In this document: piece after piece, positions 9,060 through 16,937 of the stretch
How positions within the stretch are numbered: position 1 is the stretch's first letter
How the letters are laid out: every line of letters begins with the position of its first letter
DNA from: JANWXD01 sp037446115
Lineage (GTDB): Bacteria; Acidobacteriota; Terriglobia; Bryobacterales; Bryobacteraceae
Direction: 5' to 3'
NCBI GenBank assembly: GCA_037446115.1
Contig: JBBIJF010000010.1
Coordinates: 1-64,000, forward strand
Length of the DNA stretch: 64,000 nt
The notes under the pieces: generated by a model
The model's database searches: none
Told to the model about the DNA's origin: nothing
What the model saw: the letters and a program-made list of their open reading frames with translations, nothing else
Position numbers and translations under genes: made by a program

Positions 9060-9707
9060 ATGATCGAAGCGGTCCTCGATTTCATCCGCACCCTCACGAA
9101 TCCCGAGCGGCTGATTCATCTGCTCACGACGGCGCTGACGGGTTGGCTGGGCTACGCGCTGCTGTTCGCCGTGGTGTTTGCCGAAACGGGCCTGCTGGTG
9201 GGGTTTTTCCTTCCGGGGGATTCGTTGATGTTTACCGTGGGCGTGGTGGCCGGCGCGGGCAAGCTGGACATCGTTACGGTGAACATCGTGCTGATGGCGG
9301 CGGCCATCCTCGGGGACGGTGTGGGCTACGCGCTGGGCCGGCGCACCGGGCCGATCATCTTCCACAACCCCAACTCCCGTTTTTTCCGCCAAGAGCACCT
9401 GCTCCGGACGAAGGCGTTTTACGAAAAACACGGGGGCAAGACGATCATTTACGCCCGATTCATCCCGATCATCCGCACCTTTGCGCCGTTTGTGGCAGGC
9501 GTGGCGCAGATGGGTTACCCGCGATTTCTGGCGTTCAATATCTTCGGCGGCATCGGATGGGTGTTTTCGCTGACGATGCTCGGCTATCAGCTGGGCAGCG
9601 TGCCTTTTGTGCGCCGGCATTTTGAGAAAGTCATCGCGCTGATCATCGTGGTGTCGCTGTTGCCGGTGTTGCGCGAGGCGTGGAAGGCAAGGCGCCGGAA
9701 GAAGTGA
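9060..9707 (+). CDS. DedA-family membrane protein
   Basis: A 215-residue polytopic inner-membrane protein. Family motifs are present: GFFLPGDSLMF at ~48-58 in the re-entrant loop region, and YARFIPIIRTFAPFVAG in the second half. The C-terminus is basic (KARRRKK). DedA proteins are linked to undecaprenyl-phosphate or phospholipid translocation and envelope homeostasis; the substrate here cannot be read from sequence. It lies 20 bases after the PpiD-like gene, fitting an envelope-related unit, and is followed by a stem-loop. Confidence 0.9.
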   Translation: MIEAVLDFIRTLTNPERLIHLLTTALTGWLGYALLFAVVFAETGLLVGFFLPGDSLMFTVGVVAGAGKLDIVTVNIVLMAAAILGDGVGYALGRRTGPIIFHNPNSRFFRQEHLLRTKAFYEKHGGKTIIYARFIPIIRTFAPFVAGVAQMGYPRFLAFNIFGGIGWVFSLTMLGYQLGSVPFVRRHFEKVIALIIVVSLLPVLREAWKARRRKK

Positions 9708-9734
9708 CGCCAGCCGCCAAGGGGGCGGCCGGCG
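9708..9734 (+). terminator. GC-rich stem-loop after the DedA gene
   Basis: CGCC-A-GCCGCC, loop AAGGG, then GGCGGC-C-GGCG forms a ten-base-pair stem with one mismatch immediately after the stop. There is no T-run, so it is either a weak intrinsic terminator or an mRNA 3' stabiliser. Confidence 0.4.
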
Positions 9735-9759
9735 TGCCAGAATCGTTCAAGCGATCTCG

Positions 9760-10530
9760 ATGAGCCGCATTGTTCCGCTGGGCCTGAACGGGTACTTCCC
9801 TTCGCAGGGCCGCCAGACCATGAGTTTTCTCCTGCTGGCGGCCGACGGCGCGTTCCTGCTGGACGCGGGCACGGGCGTCAGCCGGCTGTTCGAGCCCCGG
9901 CTGGGCGCGCTTCTGGAGCCCTACCGGGAACTGCACGTGGTGCTGTCACATTATCACCTGGATCATGTGGCGGGCCTGGCGTATCTGCCCGCGGTCTGGG
10001 GTCGGAGGGTCCGGCTCTACGCGCCGGCGGCGCCGCTGGTGGACGCCGAGCCTGAGGCGGTGCTGGACCGGCTGCTGGCGCCGCCGTTGTTTCCGTCCTC
10101 GTGGCGCTCCTTCGGGCTGGCGGTGGAAGCTTTGCGCGAGGAGCGGGCGCGTATCGGCGGATTGGAGGCGTGTCTGTGGCGCCAGCCCCATCCCGGGGGC
10201 TCGGCAGGCATACGCCTTGGCGATGAGCTGGCTTATTTAACGGACACGTCGTCCGGGGCGGATGCGGCGCCGCGGGTGAGCGGCGTGCGGCTGCTGCTGC
10301 ACGAGCTGTGGGCCACGGGCGAAGAAGCCGGGGACGCGGCCGGCAAGGGGCACTCGCACTTCGCCGCCGTGGCGGAACTGGTCCGCCGTGCGGGCGTCCC
10401 GACCGTCATGCTGATTCACCACCACCCCGGACGCACGGATGAGGAAATCGCCGGCCTTGTGACGAGGATGGAGCGTGAAACCAGGGCCCGGGTTCTCGCC
10501 GCCACCGAAGGCGAGCTCTACGAGTTTTGA
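9760..10530 (+). CDS. MBL-fold metallo-hydrolase
   Basis: A 256-residue beta-lactamase-fold hydrolase. The HxHxDH metal signature is HYHLDH at 64-69. Later ligand candidates are the D in YLTDTSSG and the histidines in GHSHF and LIHHHPG. There is no signal peptide, so it is probably cytosolic. The arrangement resembles RNase Z/cyclic phosphodiesterase-like members more than classic beta-lactamases, but the substrate is unknown. The gene stands alone between a stem-loop and a ~196-base spacer in which I see no gene. Confidence 0.85.
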   Translation: MSRIVPLGLNGYFPSQGRQTMSFLLLAADGAFLLDAGTGVSRLFEPRLGALLEPYRELHVVLSHYHLDHVAGLAYLPAVWGRRVRLYAPAAPLVDAEPEAVLDRLLAPPLFPSSWRSFGLAVEALREERARIGGLEACLWRQPHPGGSAGIRLGDELAYLTDTSSGADAAPRVSGVRLLLHELWATGEEAGDAAGKGHSHFAAVAELVRRAGVPTVMLIHHHPGRTDEEIAGLVTRMERETRARVLAATEGELYEF

Positions 10531-10726
10531 ACGGTCACGCGGCGGCGATTACCGCAAGTGGTTGGCGCGGCTGCGAGTAGGAGGCCTGCCCCGGACCCGG
10601 CTTGTGCGGGCCGTGGTAGCTGGGGAAAGGAGAGCATGGCTCGGCTAGTATGCGGCAGCAGTCGCCGGGTGACGGCGCCGGCCGAGAGCCTGGCGTAAAA
10701 GACGCGAATACGGGAGGCGAGGGCTC

Positions 10727-11536
10727 GTGAAAGCGCTGCGGGTCGGATCCACGGGCGCGGCCGTACGCAAGCTGCAGCTCCGGCTGAAAGCGCTCGGATT
10801 TAACCCCGGCAAGATTGACGGCCGGTTCGGCCCCGCAACCGAAGCTGCGGTGCTCGCCTTTCAGCGGAGCGAAGGGTTGCCGGCGGACGGAGTAGTCGGC
10901 CCGCGGACCGCCGCAGCTTTAGAGCTCGGGGTCACGGTCGAGTACCGGCCGGTGATTCCGCATGTGACCGTGGGGCTGGTATCCAGGATGTTTCCCGCCA
11001 CGCCGCTGGACAATATCAAGCGCCATCTGCCGCCGGTGCTTGCGGCCTTAAGCGAGGCGGAGCTGACCGGCAAGAGGATGGTCCTGGCGGCGTTGAGCAC
11101 GATCCGCGCCGAGACGGCGGGTTTTGTTCCTGTCAGCGAGGGCCAGTCGCGCTACAACACTTCCCCGGGCGGGCACCCGTTTGATCTGTACGACTACCGC
11201 AAGGATCTGGGCAACCAAGGCCCTCCGGACGGGGAGCGGTACCGGGGCCGCGGATTCGTGCAATTGACGGGTCGTTACAATTACGCACGTTTCGGGGCGG
11301 CGGTGGGGCTGGGCGAGGAGCTTCTGAGCAACCCGGAGCTGGCCAACGAGCCGGAGATTGCAGCTCGCCTTCTGGCTGCGTTTCTGAAGGCTCGGGAAGC
11401 CGCCCTGGAGGAAGCTCTGCTCGAAGGTGACCTGCGGGCCGCACGGCGGCTGGTCAACGGGGCCACGCACGGGCTGGAGCAGTTCGTGGAGGCCTACCGC
11501 ATCGGAGAATCCCTGCTCCCGGACGAGCTGAGCTGA
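10727..11536 (+). CDS. peptidoglycan-binding GH19-like hydrolase
   Basis: A 269-residue two-domain protein. Residues ~3-66 are a PG_binding_1 module (GSTGAAVRKLQLRLKALGF, then DGRFGPATEAAV). Residues ~80-260 resemble the GH19 chitinase/endolysin fold, with a likely catalytic Glu in STIRAETAGF (Glu129) and the family block RGFVQLTGRYNYARFG. The GTG start at 10727 is supported by GGGAGG upstream. No signal peptide is visible, as in phage-type endolysins or substrates of non-classical export. It should cleave peptidoglycan or chitin. Two uncharacterised genes follow on the same strand. Confidence 0.85.
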   Translation: MKALRVGSTGAAVRKLQLRLKALGFNPGKIDGRFGPATEAAVLAFQRSEGLPADGVVGPRTAAALELGVTVEYRPVIPHVTVGLVSRMFPATPLDNIKRHLPPVLAALSEAELTGKRMVLAALSTIRAETAGFVPVSEGQSRYNTSPGGHPFDLYDYRKDLGNQGPPDGERYRGRGFVQLTGRYNYARFGAAVGLGEELLSNPELANEPEIAARLLAAFLKAREAALEEALLEGDLRAARRLVNGATHGLEQFVEAYRIGESLLPDELS

Positions 11537-11567
11537 GCTCCCGGCGTCTGTCTCCGGGGAGGTTCAC

Positions 11568-11909
11568 GTGGGGTTTTTGCTGCGCTCTGACTGTGCGGAT
11601 GCGTGGTGCCATTTCTGCGCACCGGCGGGCGCCAGAGTGACTCTGGCGGTTGTGGGGACGGCAGGTAGCGTCCGTTTCGCCTCGGCGCGCTACGGCGAAA
11701 TGGAGCTCGTCGCGGGGCCGGAAGCGGAGGAAGTCAGCTTTACGGTCCGACCGGGCCGGAACGTACTCACGGCGGTGTACGTGTTTTCGCACGGGGCGGA
11801 GGGCCGGGGGCGACTCTGCGAACGGGCGCCCGACGGCCGGCTGCAGGTGCTCGAAGAAGATCTGCGCGGCGACAACGAGGTGCGCGGGCACCGCATCTGT
11901 GGAGTGTGA
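11568..11909 (+). CDS. uncharacterised 113-residue protein
   Basis: GTG 11568 is preceded by GGGGAGG. The protein alternates hydrophobic and charged residues in a way typical of a small beta-sandwich (VTLAVVGTAGSVRFASA, VSFTVRPGRNVLTAVYVF) and has four cysteines. It has no signal peptide. The gene lies 31 bases after the GH19-like hydrolase, and its stop overlaps a possible GTG start of the next gene, so the three are probably co-transcribed. I do not recognise a family. Confidence 0.6.
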   Translation: MGFLLRSDCADAWCHFCAPAGARVTLAVVGTAGSVRFASARYGEMELVAGPEAEEVSFTVRPGRNVLTAVYVFSHGAEGRGRLCERAPDGRLQVLEEDLRGDNEVRGHRICGV

Positions 11910-11914
11910 CGGCG

Positions 11915-13408
11915 ATGAGGCGCACCGTTGCGACATTCCTGTTTGTTTGCGCGCTCGGCCGAGGGGTTGAGCTTTGCCCGGCGCTCAAGGAGGCGCTGGC
12001 GGCCTACCGGCTCGAGACGGACGCCGCGCGCAAGGAGCGACTGCTGCGGAACGTGACGGAGGTGGAGCGATACAGCCGCTGCTACGTCGAGTTCGTGCAC
12101 GCCACGCTTGGATACAAGGACTTTTTGCGGCGCATCGAGGCTTTGCGCACGGACCGGCAGTGGGGTGCAGGACCCTCCGGGGCCGGGGGCACGACGCTGG
12201 TGGCGCGCGGCGCCGCGGCAAGGACCCTGTCGCTGGCGGCCGAGTACGGCGCAATTACGCAGTCCGCGAGCGGACAGGTGATCACGTTCCGCGGCAACCT
12301 GGCGGGGCTGCCCGCGGCGCTGGTGCGGCGGGACGTGTTTCCCTACTGCGATCCGCGGACCCCGAAAACGGAGCAGCCCGGTTTTTGCGTGGAATCGTCT
12401 TGGCTGGGCCAGCTGCGAAAGCTATCCTTCGGAGTTTCTTTCGACGCCGCCCGAAGCGCCGGCCCGCTGTCTGCCGACCCTGTGCCGGCGGGCTCCGGGA
12501 CCGCTTCCGTGGTCCGGTTCGCAGCAGACAGAACAGAGCTGTCGAGCTTCGATCTCCGCTACGAGATCTGGAACCGCAAGGACTCAAGCTCGCGCCTGTT
12601 TCAGCAACGGTGGCAGGCAAAGCTTGCCGAGCAGAGCCGGATCCCGGAGCTGGCGCGCGGGTTGTCGGCGGCTTTTGAACCCGTTTTTGAGAAGCTCGGC
12701 GCCTCGCAGGCCTACGCGGGCTGGCAGGCGGAGACCCGGGAGCGGATCCGCACGGCTTCGGATCCGGAAGGCGCGCTCCGCTCCCAGATGTCGCGTCTCG
12801 GCATGCTGCTGCTCGAAGAGAACATCCTGACGGCGGAGGAGGTGGGGGAGCTGCGGCGGCTGCTGTCGCGCTACGGCTTCGAGCAGGATGAGCTGATGGA
12901 ACTGGCGGCGAGTCAGCCGGTGATCGCGGTCGAATATTCGTACAACCGCCCGCTGCTGCAAGTGCCGGAGTCGGGTGTGCGCTTCGTCTTCGATCTGCCG
13001 ATGAGCAAGCGCTGGTCGCTCGCGGTGAACACGGCGTGGACGTTTCAGCACGGCGCATCCGCGGGCGCCGTGAGCCGCGGCCGGGGCCTCAAGGATCTCG
13101 AGCTCGGAGCCCAGGCGGAGCGCTTTCTCGGCACGCTCCCGTCGCTGGGGCCTGCCACGTTGGGGGCGGCGGGGTACGTCCAATACCGGAACAGCCCGCC
13201 GGTGTTGCGGGCGCCGGGACGGGACGCCGTCCCAGGCGAAACGGGAACCATCGCGGCAGCGCAACTCAAGCTGACGCTGGGACCGCCGGGCGGGGTTCGC
13301 ATTCCGCTTGCCGTCAGCTACTCTAACCGCACCGAATGGATTGCGGCCCCGGCGTGGCGAGTGCAGCTCGGCCTCACCTACGATTTTGACTTCCTGTTTC
13401 TGCCGTAA
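11915..13408 (+). CDS. secreted protein with barrel-like C-terminus, unknown function
   Basis: A 497-residue protein with a short signal peptide (MRRTVATFLFVCALGRGVE). The N-terminal half is mixed helical and contains several Cys residues. The last ~150 residues have alternating strands (WSLAVNTAWTFQ, LAVSYSNRTEWI) and end in LGLTYDFDFLFLP, which suggests an outer-membrane barrel or beta-sandwich. I use ATG 11915, ten bases after GGAG; GTG 11906 is the alternative. It follows the hydrolase and the 113-residue gene. No named family is recognised. Confidence 0.75.
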   Translation: MRRTVATFLFVCALGRGVELCPALKEALAAYRLETDAARKERLLRNVTEVERYSRCYVEFVHATLGYKDFLRRIEALRTDRQWGAGPSGAGGTTLVARGAAARTLSLAAEYGAITQSASGQVITFRGNLAGLPAALVRRDVFPYCDPRTPKTEQPGFCVESSWLGQLRKLSFGVSFDAARSAGPLSADPVPAGSGTASVVRFAADRTELSSFDLRYEIWNRKDSSSRLFQQRWQAKLAEQSRIPELARGLSAAFEPVFEKLGASQAYAGWQAETRERIRTASDPEGALRSQMSRLGMLLLEENILTAEEVGELRRLLSRYGFEQDELMELAASQPVIAVEYSYNRPLLQVPESGVRFVFDLPMSKRWSLAVNTAWTFQHGASAGAVSRGRGLKDLELGAQAERFLGTLPSLGPATLGAAGYVQYRNSPPVLRAPGRDAVPGETGTIAAAQLKLTLGPPGGVRIPLAVSYSNRTEWIAAPAWRVQLGLTYDFDFLFLP

Positions 13409-13447
13409 GACGGGAGCCGGCGCCGGCGGATGGGCACCGGCCCCGTC
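13409..13447. terminator. stem-loop between convergent genes
   Basis: GACGGG-A-GCCGG pairs with CCGGC-CCCGTC around a 16-base loop, immediately after one stop and just before the convergent OmpA-like gene's stop. It lacks a T-run on either strand. A bidirectional terminator role is inferred from position. Confidence 0.45.
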
Positions 13448-13455
13448 GGTTGTGG

Positions 13456-16185
13456 TTACGGGTCGGCGTAACGAATCCGCACGGTGTCCGTACTGGTCAA
13501 ACCCCACGGATCCGTCACCGTCAGCTCGAAGACGTAATCGCCAAAGCCTTGCAGGAACCTGACGACGGGGTTCGGCGTGTTGGCGTTGTGAACTTCTGCC
13601 TGCCGCGGGCCGACGACACGCCAGGCGAAGGTGATGGGATCGCCGTCCGGATCGTAGGATTTGGATCCGTCCAGGCGCGCCTCCGGCTCCATGGTGACGA
13701 AGTCCGGACCTGCGTCGGCGACGGGCGGGCGATTGGCCGGGCCATCTCCCACCTTGACGAGAACGAAGGCGGTAGCCTGCGTGCGGCGGCCGTAGGCCAG
13801 CAAGGTGTAGGAGGTGGTCGCCAGGGGTTTGACGACGATCGAGCCGCCGGCAGGCACTTTGCCCACCCCGGTGATGTAAACCTCCAGGGCGTTTTCGGTT
13901 TGCCATTTCAGTGTGACCGGATCCCCGCCGCGGATGCGCGAGGGTTCCGCCACGAAGTCGAGAATCCGGACCGGCATGGCGACGGTGACGATCGCCTGGG
14001 CGGTGACTTGTCCCTGGGCGTTGGTCGCCGTCAAGGTGTAGGTGGTCGTCTGCGACGGGCTGACGGCGGAGGATCCGCGCAGATCCACGCGTCCCAGCCC
14101 GGAGACGGTGACCTCGGTGGCGTTGTCCACCTCCCAGACCAGCGTCGAGGCTTCGCCCGGCAGAATCTCCATCGGGCTTGCGGCGAAGCGCAGGATACGC
14201 GGCGCCTGCGGCGGAGTCACGCGCACGGTGACGTTGGTGCTCACTTCGCCGAACTGGTTGCGGGCTGTGAGCGTGTAGGTCGTGGTCTGGGAAGGCGAGA
14301 CTGTGGTGGCGCCGCTGGGCCGGACTTTGCCGACGCCGCTGATTTCCACCTCAGAGGCTTCCTCGGTCTCCCAGGAGAGTGTGGCAACCTCTCCGGCATT
14401 GATGTTGGTCGGCACGGCCTGGAAGCTCAGGATGCGCGGGCGTCTGGGCTGGGAGGTGGTCACCGTGACCCGGGCCCGCGCCTCGGCGCCCTTATCATCC
14501 CGGACGACGAGCCGGAAAGTGTAGGTCTGGCCCGCTTCGGCGGTGAATCGGGCGCGAGCTTCGTTGGCTCCGGTCAGGGACACGGCCGGGCCGGAGATCT
14601 GAGTCCACTGGAAGGTGATGGGGTCTCCGTCCGGGTCGTAGGAGTTGGAGCCGTCGAGAGAAATCACGCCGGCGAGCACGCCGATCTGATCGGGGCCGGC
14701 ATCGGCGACCGGCGGGCTGTTGCCGGTGCGGACCCGGCGCGTGACGAGTTCGTAGCGCACGCGCGGGATGTCCATGGGGACCGGATGCCGAACTGCGGCA
14801 TACTCTTTCGGGCGCAGCCAGTTGCCGAACTGGAGCCCGAAGACGAAACGGCCGCTGTCATTGACACCCACCAGCGTTTCGTTCAAGCCGGCTTCGAACG
14901 TGAAAGCCCACTGGGGACGGATGGGCTGGACGAAGCGGAACGTGCCGCCGGGCCGGTTGCGCGCGCCCTGGCGGAACAGAGCGCCGAAGTTGCCTTCGGC
15001 GTAGGCGTCCCTGTGGAGGCCGACGAGCACGCTGCCGCCGATTTGATCCACCACGTTGATGCGCGTCTCCTCGAAGGCATTGAGGCCCACCGGGGCGCGC
15101 CGCACGACGGGGTCGTCGAGGAATGCCTTGGTGCCGAAGCCGCCCACGCGGCCGCGCGAGAAGATGTAATCCAGCGCGAAGCCGGCCTGTCCGAGCGTGC
15201 CGCCCGCCTGAAATTCCTTGAGGTCCACGCGCTTGAAGCTGGAAAAGATCCCTGCCTGAAAGCTCTTGTAGCGGTTGAGCAAGCCGAAATCGAACTGGCC
15301 TTCCTGCCGGTCGAAATAGCGCAGGTATTCGCCTTCGGCCTGGAAGGCGTGCGTTTCGGCGAACGGCTGGAAGAAGCGCCCTTTGGCGGTCACCGAGAGA
15401 TTCCCGGTGGTATCCGGTCCGGCGTTGAAGGCCAGAAGCGAGAAGCGCTTCGGGCGCGTTTGTTCGATGGCCTTCTGGGCGGTTTCTTCCATCATGCGGG
15501 CCAGCTCCTCGCGCTGCGGCGGCCTGGGCAGTTCTTCCACTTTTTTCTCGACTCCCGCCTGGGCCTGCTGCAAGCGGGCGACGTCTTGCTTGAGCTGCGC
15601 GTTCTCTGTGGTGAGCTGGCGCAGCAGGGCGAGGATTTCGTCCAGCTTGTCGAGTTTCTTGAGAATGCTCTCGCAACATTCTTCCTGCTTGCGGGCGATG
15701 TCCTCCAGGGAGCGGATGGCCTCGCCGACGCCGCCGGCGCCGATGATGTTGCCCTGAGGGTCGGTGACGGTGATGCGCACGCGGCGGTTGATGAAGCGCC
15801 CCTCCGGCGTCCGCAACGGAACGCGTGGCTGCCGTTCGCCGAGCGCCGCCGTCTGGACCTGCTCCGGGCGGGCGCCGTACTTGATGAGGAATTTCCGGAC
15901 GGTCTCGGCACGGGCCTGCGAGAGCTTTTCGTTGTAAGCGTCCGAGCCGATGTAGTCGGTGTGGCCTTCCAGCCTGACCCGGTATCCGGGATTGTGCCGC
16001 AGCAGCTCGGCGAGGCGCAACAGGCTCGGGAAGCCGTCCGTGAGCACGGCAGAGTTGAACTCGAAGTTGATCTCTTCCCAATCCTGAGGGGAGGCGTCGG
16101 TGACGAGTTCCTGAGCCGGGACAGTACCCAGGAAGCCCGAGAGCAGAAACAGGAACCAGGTGGTGATGCGAAATGAAGTGGTCAT
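13456..16185 (-). CDS. OmpA-domain surface protein with Ig-like and PKD modules
   Basis: A 909-residue envelope protein. A signal peptide (to ~residue 25) is followed directly by an OmpA-like peptidoglycan-binding domain at ~40-140 (RLEGHTDYIGSDAYNEKLSQ, then NRRVRITV). A coiled coil lies at ~165-250, and next a beta-rich region that may form a barrel. A PKD module follows (PPVADAGPDQ, SYDPDGDPITFQW), then three similar Ig-like repeats, each with SPSQTTTYTLTA or a close variant, and a final PKD module. OmpA domains are usually C-terminal, so the N-terminal placement is unusual. I chose ATG 16185, which has AGGA upstream, over 16212. It probably anchors to peptidoglycan and displays adhesive modules. 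Confidence 0.88.
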   Translation of the reverse strand: MTTSFRITTWFLFLLSGFLGTVPAQELVTDASPQDWEEINFEFNSAVLTDGFPSLLRLAELLRHNPGYRVRLEGHTDYIGSDAYNEKLSQARAETVRKFLIKYGARPEQVQTAALGERQPRVPLRTPEGRFINRRVRITVTDPQGNIIGAGGVGEAIRSLEDIARKQEECCESILKKLDKLDEILALLRQLTTENAQLKQDVARLQQAQAGVEKKVEELPRPPQREELARMMEETAQKAIEQTRPKRFSLLAFNAGPDTTGNLSVTAKGRFFQPFAETHAFQAEGEYLRYFDRQEGQFDFGLLNRYKSFQAGIFSSFKRVDLKEFQAGGTLGQAGFALDYIFSRGRVGGFGTKAFLDDPVVRRAPVGLNAFEETRINVVDQIGGSVLVGLHRDAYAEGNFGALFRQGARNRPGGTFRFVQPIRPQWAFTFEAGLNETLVGVNDSGRFVFGLQFGNWLRPKEYAAVRHPVPMDIPRVRYELVTRRVRTGNSPPVADAGPDQIGVLAGVISLDGSNSYDPDGDPITFQWTQISGPAVSLTGANEARARFTAEAGQTYTFRLVVRDDKGAEARARVTVTTSQPRRPRILSFQAVPTNINAGEVATLSWETEEASEVEISGVGKVRPSGATTVSPSQTTTYTLTARNQFGEVSTNVTVRVTPPQAPRILRFAASPMEILPGEASTLVWEVDNATEVTVSGLGRVDLRGSSAVSPSQTTTYTLTATNAQGQVTAQAIVTVAMPVRILDFVAEPSRIRGGDPVTLKWQTENALEVYITGVGKVPAGGSIVVKPLATTSYTLLAYGRRTQATAFVLVKVGDGPANRPPVADAGPDFVTMEPEARLDGSKSYDPDGDPITFAWRVVGPRQAEVHNANTPNPVVRFLQGFGDYVFELTVTDPWGLTSTDTVRIRYADP

Positions 16186-16343
16186 GGTAGTTTTCCTGAG
16201 GAGAGGGTGCAATTTTTCAGGATACTGTAGGGGCGGGCGTGCGCAGGATGCGGGTTATGGGAAGCGGATTATCCGCGGCCTGCGGGACACGGCGGAGCGG
16301 GAAAGGGAACCGGCTGCCGGTGCGGGGAAGTAAACTGAATATT

Positions 16344-16738
16344 GGAGGCTTGCCGGACGGGCAGTCGCTCGGGGCCCGCGTTTACCGGCGCCCCGGGAGG
16401 AAAGTCCGGTCTCCACAGGGCAGCGTGCCGGCTAACAGCCGGGGGGATCCGCTCAAAGCGGGTCTCACGGAAAGTGCCACAGAAAACATACCGCCACGGG
16501 CCGGCTAACCGGTCCGGGGTAAGGGTGAAAAGGTGCGGTAAGAGCGCACCGCGGCCGGAGTAATCCGCGCCGGCAGGGCAAACCCCACGCGGAGCAAGAC
16601 CAAATAGGGGAGGATGGAGTGGCCCGCTCCGCTTGACTCCCGGGTAGGTCGCTTGAGCCGGCCAGCAATGGCCGGCCCAGAGGAATGACTGCCGCCCGCA
16701 AGGGTACAGAAACCGGCTTACAGTCCGGCGAGCTCTCC
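16344..16738 (+). ncRNA. rnpB: RNase P RNA, bacterial class A
   Basis: The conserved blocks of bacterial RNase P RNA appear in order: GAGGAAAGTCCGG with CTCCACAGGGCA, then CACAGAAAACATACCGCC, GGTAAGGGTGAAAAGGTG, an AGAGGAATGACTGCC block and ACAGAAACCGGCTTACAG. The 5' GGAGGCTTGCCGGAC pairs with the 3' GTCCGGCGAGCTCTCC and fixes the ends. A -10-like TAAACT at 16331-16336 fits initiation at ~16343. It processes tRNA 5' ends. The next ~199 bases hold no gene; a small GCCCCA/TGGGGC hairpin lies near 16780. Confidence 0.95.
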
Positions 16739-16937
16739 TGCCTGCGATTTTTCCCCCACCTTTCCTGTTGGAAATTGCCCCATCCGTACTGGGGCCGCAC
16801 GAAGCCAGGCGCGTAAGCGCGCGGGCGTGCAACAGGTTAGCGCGGGCGAGATTTGGCCCGGGCCGTGCACACCCATTGCGGACATGCGTGTACGGATTCA
16901 AAACGCTGTAAGGTGAGATGAGCTGGAGGTCGGTGTT

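Noticed and set aside
13450..16176. Plus-strand open frame of 908 codons
   Set aside because: Antisense shadow of the OmpA/PKD protein; composition is low-complexity Gly/Arg/Asp without domains.
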